Source: Gammaproteobacteria bacterium
Lineage (GTDB): Bacteria > Pseudomonadota > Gammaproteobacteria > Natronospirales > REEB76
Direction: 5' to 3'
NCBI GenBank assembly: GCA_028870845.1
Contig: JAGWOR010000005.1
Coordinates: 19,079 to 83,078 of the forward strand
Length of the DNA: 64,000 nt
In this document: in pieces, positions 49,720 to 59,761 of the stretch
How the letters are laid out: every line of letters begins with the position of its first letter
Numbering within the stretch: position 1 is the first letter of the stretch
The notes under the pieces: generated by a model
What the model saw: only the letters and a program-made list of their open reading frames with translations
What the model was told of the DNA's origin: nothing
Database searches by the model: none
Position numbers and translations under genes: made by a program

Positions 49720-50994
49720 ATGAAGCAGGATGTGATTGTCATCGGTGCCGGACTGGCCGGCACCACGACTGCCTGGTTTCTGGCACAGCGCGGCCTGCGG
49801 GTCACCGTGCTGGAGCGCCGCGACCATTGTGGGCTGGAAACCAGTTTCGCCAACGGCGCATTGCTTACGCCCAGCGAAGCCGATCCCTGGAACGCACCTG
49901 GCACTTTCCTGCGCATGTTGCGCTGGCTTGGGCGCGAGGATTCGCCATTGCTGCTGCGCCCGCGCGCCTTGCCGGGCATGCTGGCATGGGGTCTGAAATT
50001 TCTTTCGGCATCGCGGCCGCACAGGCATTCACGTTCCACCAGGGCCAATCTGCGCCTGGCGCTTTACAGCCAGAGCATCCTGGACGAACTGGACCGTAAC
50101 CTGGGAATCGAGTACGACCGGCTGCACAACGGCACCCTGAAGATCTTCCGTGACCGCAAATCGCTCAAGCTTTCGGTGGAGCTGGCGGATGCGCTGCGCG
50201 CCTTGGGTCTGGACTCACGGGTGCTGAGCGCGGAACAGGCGGTCGCCATGGAGCCCATGCTGGGCGCAATCGCAAGGCAACTGGCGGGAGCGATACATTA
50301 CCCGTCGGACGGCAGCGGAGATGCCCATCTTTTCACTTCCGGCATGCATCAGCATGCGGTAAATGCCGGCGTCAGTTTTCGTTTTAAAACCAGCGTGACA
50401 AAAATTCACGCAGCTAGCGGGCGGATACTGCGCCTGGAAACCGGGGAGGGCGAAGTCGAGGCGGACCACTACGTGCTGGCGGCCGGCAGCTACAGTCCGT
50501 TGCTCGCCAAGCCACTGGGATTGCGGCTGCCAATTTACCCGGTCAAGGGATATTCGGTATCGATTACGCCGGCCGACAGCCACAGCCTGCGGACTCCACT
50601 GGTGGACTTCGAACGCAAAGTCGTGATCGCACCCCTGGGCCGCGTGATTCGAGTAGCCGGAACCGCGGAATTCACCGGTTACGATACCAGCCTCAATCCC
50701 TCGCGCTGCGCCAACATCCTGCGTCAGGCCGTGGCCATACTTCCCTGGCTCGAAGATCCTGGCCGCAGAAACCTGGTGACCTACTGGACAGGGCTGCGGC
50801 CCATGACTTGCGACGGGCCGCCGATCCTGGGGGCTACGCCGTACGCCAATCTTTTCTTGAATACCGGACACGGTCCGCTCGGTTGGACCCTGTGCGCGGG
50901 CTCGGCTAAATGCGTCGCCGAGCTTGTGGCCGGTGCAGCTTGCGAAATCGAAATGCAGGATTTCAGCTGCCGGCGATTTCAGCATGCCGGTTGA
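49720..50994 (+). CDS. FAD-dependent D-amino acid dehydrogenase-like oxidoreductase
   Basis: 424 residues. FAD Rossmann motif VIVIGAGLAGTTTAWFLAQRG with VLERRD, then SFANGALLTPSEADPWNAPG typical of DadA, and C-terminal YWTGLRPMTCDGPPILGATPY with NTGHGPLGWTL. Probably oxidises a D-amino acid to the 2-oxo acid and passes electrons to the respiratory chain. No alanine racemase gene nearby; the substrate is inferred from family only. Confidence 0.88.
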   Translation: MKQDVIVIGAGLAGTTTAWFLAQRGLRVTVLERRDHCGLETSFANGALLTPSEADPWNAPGTFLRMLRWLGREDSPLLLRPRALPGMLAWGLKFLSASRPHRHSRSTRANLRLALYSQSILDELDRNLGIEYDRLHNGTLKIFRDRKSLKLSVELADALRALGLDSRVLSAEQAVAMEPMLGAIARQLAGAIHYPSDGSGDAHLFTSGMHQHAVNAGVSFRFKTSVTKIHAASGRILRLETGEGEVEADHYVLAAGSYSPLLAKPLGLRLPIYPVKGYSVSITPADSHSLRTPLVDFERKVVIAPLGRVIRVAGTAEFTGYDTSLNPSRCANILRQAVAILPWLEDPGRRNLVTYWTGLRPMTCDGPPILGATPYANLFLNTGHGPLGWTLCAGSAKCVAELVAGAACEIEMQDFSCRRFQHAG

Positions 50995-51082
50995 CCTGAA
51001 TCCAGTTTGGCCGTCAAACGCATAAGCGCAAGCAAACAAACGCTGCATGCTAAACTTTCGACTTTGAATCTGGATGGGGCAA

Positions 51083-52282
51083 ATGCGCTACAAAGTCGAC
51101 GTTGGCGAGCTGCAGGCAGGCATGTACGTGACCGAGCTGGACCGGCCCTGGGTTGGCACGCCTTTTCTGTTCCAGGGCTTCCTGATCGAAACCGATGAAG
51201 AACTGGCGCAGCTGAAGTCCATTTGCAAATACGTGATCGTGGACGAGGCGCAGTCCAAAGTCCCGGTCGACAAGGCAGGCACACCCCTGGATGCGGACGC
51301 CGGTGCGGGAAAAACCGCCGCCGGTGGAACCCCGGCAGCCGCCAAGCCCATTGCGCCTCCGCCGCCGATCACCAGCACCGGGGTACGCAACAATGTGGGT
51401 CAGCTGCTGGCGGGCGTGCAAAAGGACAATACCGTCGACATTAAAGAGTCCCAGCGTATTGTCGCCAGGCTGATCCAGCAGTCCAAGAACCAGAACCTGC
51501 TGATGCAGATGTTCAATTTGCGCAACAAGCAAAACCGCGAAGCTGGACATTCGTTGAATACCGCGATCCTGGCCATCGCCTTCGGCAGGCATCTGGGCCA
51601 GAGTGAAGAGAGACTGCAACTGCTGGGGCTGGGAGCCATCCTGCACGATATCGGCAAAACCAGAATACCCGCCGAAATCCTCAATAAACCCGCCAAGCTC
51701 AGCGATGATGAACTGGCAGCCGTCAAACGGCATCCGGATGAAGGCTATGAAATGCTCACGGCCGCCGGCAACGTGCCTAATGAAGTATTGAACATGGTGC
51801 GCCTGCACCATGAGCGGGTCGACGGCAGCGGTTACCCGCAGGGTTTAAAGGGTAACGACGTGCCGCTGTCGGTGGGCATCATCTCGATCGCAGATGCGTA
51901 TGAGACTCTGACCGCAGACAATCCCTATCAGGCCGCGCTCACACCCGTCGAAGCCCTGCAAAGGCTGCGCACCACCGGCATCGAAGGTTTCGGCAAGGAA
52001 CTGCTGCAGGATTTCATGCGATTCGTGGGTCTTTATCCCATCGGCAGCGTCGTCAGGCTCAGCAGCGGGGAAATCGCGGTAGTGTTTTCCGCCGACCCGA
52101 AAACGCGCATGCGCCCCCTGGTGCTGGTGGTCAGGAATCCGGCTGGCGCTGAAATTCGCCCGCCAAAGCTGGTAAACCTGGCGATACTGCCTGAAAGCAA
52201 GCTCGCCATCATCGACATCGTGCATCCATCCAAGCTTGGCATTGATACCAACGGCATTTTTGAGAAAGAGCTGGCGATATAA
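51083..52282 (+). CDS. HD-GYP domain cyclic-di-GMP phosphodiesterase
   Basis: 399 residues. N-terminal DUF3391-type domain (MRYKVDVGELQAGMYVTELD), an Ala/Pro-rich linker (about residues 75-100), then HD-GYP: LHDIGKTRIP with HD metal ligands and HHERVDGSGYPQGL with the GYP motif intact. Likely degrades c-di-GMP. ATG 51083 is favoured by GGATGGGG upstream; ATG 51074 is in frame. It stands before the efflux operon on the same strand but with about 100 bases between. Confidence 0.93.
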   Translation: MRYKVDVGELQAGMYVTELDRPWVGTPFLFQGFLIETDEELAQLKSICKYVIVDEAQSKVPVDKAGTPLDADAGAGKTAAGGTPAAAKPIAPPPPITSTGVRNNVGQLLAGVQKDNTVDIKESQRIVARLIQQSKNQNLLMQMFNLRNKQNREAGHSLNTAILAIAFGRHLGQSEERLQLLGLGAILHDIGKTRIPAEILNKPAKLSDDELAAVKRHPDEGYEMLTAAGNVPNEVLNMVRLHHERVDGSGYPQGLKGNDVPLSVGIISIADAYETLTADNPYQAALTPVEALQRLRTTGIEGFGKELLQDFMRFVGLYPIGSVVRLSSGEIAVVFSADPKTRMRPLVLVVRNPAGAEIRPPKLVNLAILPESKLAIIDIVHPSKLGIDTNGIFEKELAI

Positions 52283-52385
52283 ACGATCGCTTGTCGCGCT
52301 TGATGGCGCGCACACACACTTAGATGACGGAAATGTAATCCAGCCGGATTGGCATATTGATTGGCCCAGGCATTATGCTAGCGGC

Positions 52386-53741
52386 ATGCACTCCAGGGCG
52401 GTATTCTGGCCCGTTGCTGTGGTCCTGTCGCTCTCGGCTTGCGCCACCTATACGGCACTTCCCTTGCCACGCCAGCCCAATCTGGCCGTGTCCGCTGCGG
52501 CGCTTACGGTGCCCGCAAGCGAGTTCGCAACTCCGGGCGTGCAGGCAACCCGCATCGACCTGAGCAAGCCCCTGGATGCGTCAGCGGTAGCCGCTCTGGC
52601 GGTGCTCAACAACCCACAGCTTACCGCGCTCCGTGACCAGCTCGGGGTGGCCGCTGCACAAAGCTATGCGGCAGGTTTATTGCCGTGGCCGGAACTGACG
52701 GCCGGGCGGGGCAGGCCGAGCAGTACCGGACCCGGCATCGTCGATCCCTGGCAGCTGGCGCTTACCGAGGATGCCGCGGCATTGATCCAGCATCACGAGA
52801 TCGAGCGCGCCGGTCAGGCGTCCCGTCGGCGTGTGAATCTGAGCGTCATCTGGGATGAGTGGCAAGTTGCCCAGGAAGCCAGAATCCTGTTTGCGGATCT
52901 GGAAGCTCAGCAATCAGAGCTCAATGCAATGCAACCTCTGGTCGCGCTGTATGCGGATCACGCACGTAATGCGCGTTCTGATTCGAACACCGGGAGCGTA
53001 TCGCAAGCTTCCATCGAGGCTGCTTTAGCGGCATATGACGCGCTGCTGGCCAGCCAAAACGCCATCGAGATTAAACGCCTGAAGGATATGTCGGACTTAA
53101 AAGCCCTGTTAGGCCTGGCGCCCGATGTGTCATTGTCACTCGCGCTGGACCAACATCCGCGGCCGGTGAAAGCGGCCGACTTGAATATGGCGCTAGCCGA
53201 CTTGCCACACCGGCGCCCGGACCTGATGGCATTGGCCGCCGCCTATGAAACCGCCGACGCACAATTGCGCCAGGCCATCCTGGCGCAGTTTCCGCTGATC
53301 GGCGTCGCGCTCACCCGGCAACGAGGTACGGACGGGGTTATAAGCACGGGCTTTGCACTGACGTTCAATCTGCCATTCCTGAATGGGGCACGCGGGGAAG
53401 TGGCGGTGGCGCGCGCCAAGCGCCAAAGCCTTCACGATATCTATCAGCAACGGCTGGATACCGCCGTGAGCCAGGTTGACAGCCTCAGCCAGCAGGCCGA
53501 GAGTCTTTCCCGGATGCTTGCACGCCTGCGTCACTCATTGGATGCATTACCGGTGATTCCGGCATCGGCATTGCAGACGGTGCCATTCCAGATTCTGGCC
53601 GCTGACCTGCAGCAACGTGACAGCCTGCAGCAAGAGTATGCGCGTTTATACGAGACCCTGGACCGCACGACCATCGCACTCGGCACGTTACTGGGCATGC
53701 CGTTGACCCAGAGCAACCAATTACGTCCGGATCATTCATGA
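52386..53741 (+). CDS. Outer-membrane efflux lipoprotein (TolC/NodT-like)
   Basis: 451 residues. Lipoprotein signal ending LSLSAC (lipobox L-S-A-C). Coiled-coil-rich body with AVLNNPQLTALRDQLGVAAAQSYAAGLLPWPEL and the mirror-image repeat LPHRRPDLMALAAAYETADAQLRQAILAQFP, both typical of TolC-family channels. First gene of an RND operon; ATG 52386 begins with the signal peptide. Overlaps the adaptor gene by four bases. Confidence 0.88.
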   Translation: MHSRAVFWPVAVVLSLSACATYTALPLPRQPNLAVSAAALTVPASEFATPGVQATRIDLSKPLDASAVAALAVLNNPQLTALRDQLGVAAAQSYAAGLLPWPELTAGRGRPSSTGPGIVDPWQLALTEDAAALIQHHEIERAGQASRRRVNLSVIWDEWQVAQEARILFADLEAQQSELNAMQPLVALYADHARNARSDSNTGSVSQASIEAALAAYDALLASQNAIEIKRLKDMSDLKALLGLAPDVSLSLALDQHPRPVKAADLNMALADLPHRRPDLMALAAAYETADAQLRQAILAQFPLIGVALTRQRGTDGVISTGFALTFNLPFLNGARGEVAVARAKRQSLHDIYQQRLDTAVSQVDSLSQQAESLSRMLARLRHSLDALPVIPASALQTVPFQILAADLQQRDSLQQEYARLYETLDRTTIALGTLLGMPLTQSNQLRPDHS

Positions 53742-54736
53742 AAACCTTGCACGCTATGATTGTTGGACTGGCACTGGTGTGCCTCACATCTGCTACGGAA
53801 ACAATGGCGGCGGTGAAAACCGGCACGCTGAGCGTGACAACCCGTCCCTATGCAGTGCGCTACAAGGCCTATGCGCAAGTGGAACCACGCGCAATCCTCA
53901 TAATCCGCGCCACTACAACCGGTGAGATCCATACGCTGCTGGTGTCGCCCGGCATGCACGTGGCGGCGCAGCAGCAGCTTGCCACACTGGCCGGACCTGA
54001 ATATGAGGCGAACCTGGCGACTGCCGAGGCGCATTACCGTGCTGCACAGGCGGTGTTGAAGGCTGTGCGGCACAACTTCCCGCAGTTCAGCAGCGCCCAA
54101 GACCTTGCCACGGCGCAGGCTTCACTGGCGGCAAGCCAGGCCGCGCTTCAACAGATTCAGGCCGGTGGAATAATCCGGGCGCCGGTGGCCGGCATCGTGC
54201 AGTCAGTAGCGCTCAGCAGCGGCTCACGTGTAGCGCCAGGCGTGAGGCTGCTGCAGCTGCTGCCGGACAATAGCTTATGGGTGCGCGCCACCATGTACGG
54301 GCGAGCAGCCCTTGACGTGCGCCAGGGTATGACCGGGGTATTTCACAGTAATTCACCGGCTGTGCACGTGGCTGTGCGGGTGCAGGGCATCGCGCTGCCG
54401 CTTTCCATCGGCGGGGGAGCAGCGGTGATCTGCGTAGCCAGAAACCGCCATCCCGGCTGGCAAGACGGTGAAACCGGTACCCTGGAAATCACCGCGGCTC
54501 CCAGCAGGCCGGTACCGGTGGTTCCCAATTCTGCTCTGGTGATGGACCAGGGCAGCTGGTGGGTGCTGGTTTCGGATACGCGCGGCTTGCACCGCACCCA
54601 GGTGGAAATCGGCCCAAGCTCCGGCGAATGGACATTCGTGCTTCACGGCCTGCGGGCCGGCGAACGCGTGGTGGCCGTGAATGCCTATCTGCTTTTCCAC
54701 GCCGATATCGACAAGCACTACACGCCACCAGACTGA
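53738..54736 (+). CDS. RND efflux periplasmic adaptor
   Basis: 332 residues. Cleavable N-terminal signal (MIVGLALVCLTSATETMAA), lipoyl-type hairpin halves TTTGEIHTLLVSPGMHVAAQQ and IIRAPVAGIVQSVALSSGSRV on either side of a short coiled coil, then beta-barrel and membrane-proximal domains. Bridges the inner-membrane pump and the outer-membrane channel. Overlaps the channel gene by four bases; the pump starts three bases after its stop. Confidence 0.9.
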   Translation: MKTLHAMIVGLALVCLTSATETMAAVKTGTLSVTTRPYAVRYKAYAQVEPRAILIIRATTTGEIHTLLVSPGMHVAAQQQLATLAGPEYEANLATAEAHYRAAQAVLKAVRHNFPQFSSAQDLATAQASLAASQAALQQIQAGGIIRAPVAGIVQSVALSSGSRVAPGVRLLQLLPDNSLWVRATMYGRAALDVRQGMTGVFHSNSPAVHVAVRVQGIALPLSIGGGAAVICVARNRHPGWQDGETGTLEITAAPSRPVPVVPNSALVMDQGSWWVLVSDTRGLHRTQVEIGPSSGEWTFVLHGLRAGERVVAVNAYLLFHADIDKHYTPPD

Positions 54737-54739
54737 GTC

Positions 54740-57700
54740 ATGGGCGACGCGCCAAACCGCTTCGGTTTTTTACGCCGGCCGCTGCTGTGGCTGTTGCTGT
54801 ATTCCGCCATGAGCGTTTTCGGCCTGTATGCACTCTGGCGGATACCGGTGGAAGTGCTGCCGGCATTCAACTATCCCCAAATCGACATCAAGGCGGCGTA
54901 TCCCGGCGCCACCGCCGGCGAACTGGAAACGGTGGTGGCACGGCCACTGGAAGCCCAGTTGCTGGGCCTGCAGAACCTGAACAGCGTGCGTTCGGTGATG
55001 AGAAACGGAATGCTCATTGTCACCGCGCGTTTCAGCCTGCACACGGATTCCAGCATGGACCTGCAAGCCGTGAATGGGGCGATTTCACGCGCCCAAAGCA
55101 GCCTGCCTCCCGGCGTGCGGCCGGTGGCGGAGATCATGGGCAACGCCATCAACGAAGTGCTGGATGAGGCCGTGGACGTTCCGGCGGGCATGTCAACGGC
55201 GCGCGTGCTCATGGCCATACGCTCGAATGTCGAGCCCGCGTTGCGCGCACTGCCGGGAGTACAGCGCGTCGATGCATTTGGCAGCGGCAATGCGGCCATC
55301 TGGATACAGCCGCAACCGGACGCGTTGCGGCATTACGGTGTGTCCATGACGGATATCGCCAGCGCCATCCAGGAAAATGTGGTGTTGGCGCCCAGCGGCT
55401 ATTTGAGCATCGGCCACCAGGACATGGAGTTGGAAACCCGCGATTTGCCCTCGACCATCGCCGCGATCGGTTCGCTGCGTGTGCGGGCGCCGCACGGCAT
55501 GATTCCATTACGCGACCTGGCGCGCATCGTGCGAGCGGCTGTTCCAGAACGTTCCGCAGAACTATTGAATGGACGGCCCAGTATCGGCTTGATCGTCTTC
55601 AAGCAACCCGGATCTTCCACCCTGCCGGTGGTCCGGGAAGTGACCAAAACCCTGGCCGCCCTCGGCAACCAGCTGCCCGCGGGTGTTACCTGGGTGCCGG
55701 TGTACGACCAGGGCCACCTGGTGTATCTCATCGGCCATGATCTCGGGCTGAACCTGTTGATCGGCGGCTTGCTGGCGGTTGGCGTGCTGTTCTGGATTCT
55801 GGGCCTGCACCGCAGCGTCTGGCTGCTGGCCCTCAGCATTCCCCTGGTGCTGGTGATCAGCATCAGTGTGCTGCATCTTGCCGGCCAGACGCTGAACCTG
55901 CTGACTTTCGGCGCTTTGTCGGTGGGCATCGGCCTGCTGGCCGACGACGGCATCATCGTGCTGGAAAGCATCTACCACCGCTGGGAGCAGGGCACCACCG
56001 GTTTCCAGGGAGTGTGGCAGGGACTCAAGGACATAGCCGCACCCGACGCCAGTGGCACCTTCACGACCGTGGCGGTGTTTTTGCCGTTGATGTTCCTGAG
56101 CGGGCTGGCGGGATTGTTTTTTTCACCTTTTGCTTTCGCCATCAGCGTGGCATTGCTGGTCTCACTGCTGGTTTCGCTGACCTTGCTGCCGCTGTTGCTC
56201 ATCTATACGGGCATGCCGCAGCCGCGCGCCGGAGGGCAGGGCGCGCGCTGGCTCGCCTGGCTGGAACGGCACAACACCCGGCTGCTGGACTTCAGCCTGA
56301 AACAGCCGCGGCTCACGCTCGGCTTGTGCGGCGGTTTTCTATTGGTGAGCGTGGCTTGCATGGCGCTGGTCTCCGTGGATTTCCTGCCATTGCCCAATGA
56401 GGGGGTGTTGCTGGACAGCTATACCCTGCCGCCCGGCACGGGTCTGTTGCAAACCCAGTCGGTGGTGGACACCATGACGCAGCGGTTTCGCTCCGACCCG
56501 GATGTGGGCGCGGTGCTGGCAAGAATTGGTTCCGCCAGCAACACCATGTACACCGAGCCTTTGGCTGCGGGCGAGATACAGGTGGTGCTGAAACCCGGTG
56601 TCAATCCCAACCATCTGGATGCCATCGCGGCACGGCTGCAGAAAGCCGCGCAGCTGCCCGGAGTTCAGCAAAGCATCGATACGCCCACCACCGAGCGCCT
56701 GGGCGAAAGCCTGTCCGGCCTGCCACAGCCGTTTGTGATCCAGATTTTCGGCCCCAAGCTGGCGACCTTGCGATCGATATCCGCAGCGGTCACGCGCCGG
56801 CTGCAGCATGTGAGTATGCTGAGCGGTATCTTCAATAACGACGCCTACCCCACTACGCAACTCGACATCACTCCGCGCCCGGAACAGCTGACCCGCGCCG
56901 GGCTCACGCCCGCGGCGCTGACCCGGCAATTGACGCCGGCATTACAGGGCGAAGTGCTGGCCAGGATTCCCGAAGGCAATACCCATCTGGATCTGTATAT
57001 GCGGCTCGCGAACGCGACCAACATGAAGCTCGATGGGTTGCGGAGCTTGCCGGTAGACACTCCACATGGTTGGATTCCCCTGGGAAGCCTGGCTGAAACA
57101 CGCATGGCGGTCGTCCCCAACCAGATCCGGCATCTAGATGGCGCGCGTTCCATTGAAATCATGGCAACCCCGCTGGGACCACTGAGCACGGCGGTCCGTG
57201 AAGTGAAAGCTGCCTTGCAAGGGATGGCGATACCGGCTGGTTACCGGCTGGCATTTGGCGGCTTGCTGCCGAAACTCGAGCATATGGCCCTGATGCTGCT
57301 GCTGGCAGCGGCCGTAGCGGTGCTGTTGATCATCGTGATACTGCTGGTGCAGTTCGAGACCCTGCGCATCGCCGGCATCCTGCTTTTAGGCCTGCCGCTG
57401 GCGTTTACCGGCGGGGCAGTGGCGCTGGTCCTGAGCGGGGTAGGGCTCAATGCCACAGGCCTCATCGGGTTCCTCACCATCATCGGCATCAGTCTGAATC
57501 ACGGCATCGTGCTGCTGCATCGCGCACGCCGCAATGAGGCAAACGGGCTTGCGCCGGAAGCCGCCGTTAGGGAGGCCGTGCACGTGCGCTTTCGGCCCAT
57601 CGTTCTGACCACCCTAACAGCGGTGCTGGGCATGCTGCCGGTCGCGTTGGGTTTCAGCCGTGGCGCCGAACCGGAACAGGGCTTGGCCATCGTGGTGATT

Positions 57701-57802
57701 GGCGGTCTGATCTGGAGTTCGTTGCTGAGCACCAACCTGATACCCGCCCTGTACGTGCGCTGGCACGGGCGGGGTATAGCTCCTGCTTCAAACGCTTCGT
57801 AA
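54740..57802 (+). CDS. RND-family efflux transporter permease
   Basis: 1020 residues, normal for an AcrB/CusA-type pump. N-terminal helix and porter domain with LPAFNYPQIDIKAAYPGATAGELE; central helices TFGALSVGIGLLADDGIIVLESIY with tandem aspartates of the proton relay; second half GLIGFLTIIGISLNHGIVLLHRARR and FRPIVLTTLTAVLGMLPVALGF. Proton-driven export of drugs or metals; the substrate class (hydrophobic drugs versus metals) is not decided by the sequence. Last gene of the channel-adaptor-pump operon. Confidence 0.95.
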   Translation: MGDAPNRFGFLRRPLLWLLLYSAMSVFGLYALWRIPVEVLPAFNYPQIDIKAAYPGATAGELETVVARPLEAQLLGLQNLNSVRSVMRNGMLIVTARFSLHTDSSMDLQAVNGAISRAQSSLPPGVRPVAEIMGNAINEVLDEAVDVPAGMSTARVLMAIRSNVEPALRALPGVQRVDAFGSGNAAIWIQPQPDALRHYGVSMTDIASAIQENVVLAPSGYLSIGHQDMELETRDLPSTIAAIGSLRVRAPHGMIPLRDLARIVRAAVPERSAELLNGRPSIGLIVFKQPGSSTLPVVREVTKTLAALGNQLPAGVTWVPVYDQGHLVYLIGHDLGLNLLIGGLLAVGVLFWILGLHRSVWLLALSIPLVLVISISVLHLAGQTLNLLTFGALSVGIGLLADDGIIVLESIYHRWEQGTTGFQGVWQGLKDIAAPDASGTFTTVAVFLPLMFLSGLAGLFFSPFAFAISVALLVSLLVSLTLLPLLLIYTGMPQPRAGGQGARWLAWLERHNTRLLDFSLKQPRLTLGLCGGFLLVSVACMALVSVDFLPLPNEGVLLDSYTLPPGTGLLQTQSVVDTMTQRFRSDPDVGAVLARIGSASNTMYTEPLAAGEIQVVLKPGVNPNHLDAIAARLQKAAQLPGVQQSIDTPTTERLGESLSGLPQPFVIQIFGPKLATLRSISAAVTRRLQHVSMLSGIFNNDAYPTTQLDITPRPEQLTRAGLTPAALTRQLTPALQGEVLARIPEGNTHLDLYMRLANATNMKLDGLRSLPVDTPHGWIPLGSLAETRMAVVPNQIRHLDGARSIEIMATPLGPLSTAVREVKAALQGMAIPAGYRLAFGGLLPKLEHMALMLLLAAAVAVLLIIVILLVQFETLRIAGILLLGLPLAFTGGAVALVLSGVGLNATGLIGFLTIIGISLNHGIVLLHRARRNEANGLAPEAAVREAVHVRFRPIVLTTLTAVLGMLPVALGFSRGAEPEQGLAIVVIGGLIWSSLLSTNLIPALYVRWHGRGIAPASNAS

Positions 57803-58102
57803 CAGCCCGCCTGAAGCGCTGATTCAATCCGCTCTTGAAGCCGCATTCCAAACCCGCTTAGCCGCAAGCAATCGCATCATCCAAAAATGGTGTTTTCCCG
57901 CTGATTTTCAGCATTCCCGTCGCCCGGTCTCAGACTGAGAGCGTCTCAGGTTTACCCCTAAAACAGCCTCAGAAACATATGGACGGAAAATCCACTCCGT
58001 CTTATGTATAAATGCAATATGACAAGAGTAGTTCCGGCCTGACCACAAGGAGTGAAAGGAAAAATCCACAGACCGGGGTAGCGCGACAGATCGGGGATCG
58101 GG
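57803..58102 (+). other. Non-coding interval, 300 bases
   Basis: No gene was recognised. The first part continues GC-rich after the pump stop. The second part is more A/T-rich and contains TTATGTATAAATGC at about 58001-58014, which could hold a promoter for the small secreted-protein gene that follows. No convincing -35 box was found. Confidence 0.5.
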
Positions 58103-58498
58103 ATGGGTAGAGTACCAACTTCTATAAGGTTTCTGGCCTTGATAGCCCTTCTGGGGGCGGCAATCCCTTGCACCGCCATGGCCAGCGGCCAATCCCGGGG
58201 GTTTATTGCCGTCAGCGTGCGTGTCCTCAGGCAATGCAGCTTGACGGTGAATATGCCGGAAAGCCAGAAGCCCACCCGCATGGATGACAGCATTGGCATG
58301 AACTGCACGCGCGGTACCAGCTTCACGGTGCGCGTGATCCCCATTGCCCCGGCCTCTGGTCAGCAGAATCCGCCTCCATATGTCGGCCTTGGCAAGGGCA
58401 AAACACAGACGATTCCAATTGCCTGCCGCATGCCGGCGCGGATCGCGAATGTTCAGGAATCAAATTCACACGCAGTCCGTTTGGATATCGATTACTAA
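58103..58498 (+). CDS. Small secreted protein, possibly pilus/SCPU-like fold
   Basis: 131 residues. Signal peptide (FLALIALLGAAIPCTAMASG), then FIAVSVRVLRQCSLTVNMPE with cysteines later at MNCTRG and IACRM. A short beta-strand-rich domain with V-x-V-x-V-L-x-x-C-S and a final VRLDIDY strand resembles spore coat U/chaperone-usher subunits, but it is short and no chaperone or usher gene is adjacent. GGGGA precedes the ATG. Assignment is tentative; treat as hypothetical. Confidence 0.6.
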   Translation: MGRVPTSIRFLALIALLGAAIPCTAMASGQSRGFIAVSVRVLRQCSLTVNMPESQKPTRMDDSIGMNCTRGTSFTVRVIPIAPASGQQNPPPYVGLGKGKTQTIPIACRMPARIANVQESNSHAVRLDIDY

Positions 58499-58526
58499 GG
58501 CTTAATTTGCAGCATAAAGGTGTCGT

Positions 58527-58775
58527 ATGTATTTAAAAATAGACGGTGAAGTAGCGGATCTGGACAGCTTTCCGCATATCTGCCCAATCTGCCACCATGG
58601 CATTGAGCCGAAACCCAAAATCGCATTTCATGCATCCGAGTTGATCGACTATCTGATGCAGTGCCCGCGAGAGACTTGTTCCCATGGATTCATCGCCCGT
58701 TATGTGCTGGACAGTCCGGGTTCGCATTACCGCTACACGCACTCGGTGCCGATCAGCAGCTACTGCTGCGCTTAA
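58527..58775 (+). CDS. Small cysteine-rich protein, hypothetical
   Basis: 82 residues. ICPICHHGIEPK followed by CPRETCSHGF suggests a zinc-binding site (two Cys pairs with His), and the end is SSYCCA. No signal peptide. Family not recognised. AAGGTG precedes the ATG. It is followed by hairpins resembling a terminator. Confidence 0.6.
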   Translation: MYLKIDGEVADLDSFPHICPICHHGIEPKPKIAFHASELIDYLMQCPRETCSHGFIARYVLDSPGSHYRYTHSVPISSYCCA

Positions 58776-58797
58776 GATTTCGACTGGGGAGTCGAGC

Positions 58798-58830
58798 CTG
58801 TGCCAGGACGATTACTGGCACAGTGGTTTT
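58798..58830 (+). terminator. Likely intrinsic terminator after the Cys-rich gene
   Basis: CTGTGCCA (58798-58805) and TGGCACAG (58816-58823) form an 8-bp stem with a ten-base loop, followed by TGGTTTT. A small hairpin TCGACT/AGTCGA lies just before it. The T-run is short, so strength is uncertain. Confidence 0.55.
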
Positions 58831-58849
58831 AAGAACTAGGGGAATGGTC

Positions 58850-59509
58850 ATGTCAGAGCCAACGGTTTACAACATTCAGTATCCTTTCAGTGGCGGAAAT
58901 TCAAACGGCCAGGAAACATTTCCGGGTCAGCCATGGGATGCACTGTACAGCGATGGCTCCGCGCCCTGGGACATCGGTGAACCGCAGCCGGCAATCGTAA
59001 GACTGGCATCCGAAGGAGCGTTTACCGGCACGGTGCTGGATGCAGGCTGCGGCACTGGCGAGAACACCCTGCATCTGGCCACGCTGGGATTGCCGGTCAT
59101 GGGCATTGACGTGGCGGAAACGGCACTGGCGATCGCCCAGGCGAAGGCCGATGAGCGCGGGGTCAAAGCGGAATTCGCCGCGACTGACGCCCTGCAACTG
59201 GAACTGCTGGGCTGCAAATTTGATACCGTGCTGGACTGCGGGCTGTTCCAGGCTTTGGATGTAATCGAACGGTCAGAATACGTGGAGAGCCTGGCTTCGG
59301 TGACCGCGCGGGAAGCAATCCTGTACGTGCTGTGCTTCAGTGATGACGCCACTAATGCCAACCGGTATTCCGTCAACCAGGATGAGCTGGAAGCCGCGTT
59401 CAATGCCAGCACTGGCTGGACGATCACCGCCATAGAACCCGACCGGTTCCATATTCGGGAGCATAACAGCGGCGCACCAGCTTGGCTTGCGACTATCAAG
59501 CGTAACTAG
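58850..59509 (+). CDS. SAM-dependent methyltransferase, class I
   Basis: 219 residues. N-terminal APWDIGEPQPAIVRLA and motif I VLDAGCGTGENTLHLATLG, then VMGIDVAETALAIAQAKA (acidic motif II) and FDTVLDCGLFQAL. Similar small methyltransferases carry PWDxGxPQP and act on small molecules; the substrate is not predicted. AGGGGA lies six bases before ATG 58850. No operon partner; the small genes around it are not related. Confidence 0.88.
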   Translation: MSEPTVYNIQYPFSGGNSNGQETFPGQPWDALYSDGSAPWDIGEPQPAIVRLASEGAFTGTVLDAGCGTGENTLHLATLGLPVMGIDVAETALAIAQAKADERGVKAEFAATDALQLELLGCKFDTVLDCGLFQALDVIERSEYVESLASVTAREAILYVLCFSDDATNANRYSVNQDELEAAFNASTGWTITAIEPDRFHIREHNSGAPAWLATIKRN

Positions 59510-59761
59510 GCATTAACCCGGGACCTGTCTTTTTCCCGCTCATTATTGTTGCCGGCGGCACGGCAAACCTTTATCCGCTTTCAGCTTTTCATAATTAAGC
59601 CCGGCTGCATGGCAGTCAGTCCGTATGCTGGGGCCTGGTGAACTGTCTATAGGATGCTTTCAGGATTGCGCGCCTTATAAAGGTAGAGTGATTTGCCGGG
59701 TACATCGAGAGCAAGTAAAGTTACCGGTATCCGCCTGGTGATTACTTAAAGGTGCCGAGCC

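Noticed and set aside
58103..58498. Chaperone-usher pilus operon around the SCPU-like protein
   Set aside because: No chaperone or usher gene is adjacent; a lone weak match does not support an operon.
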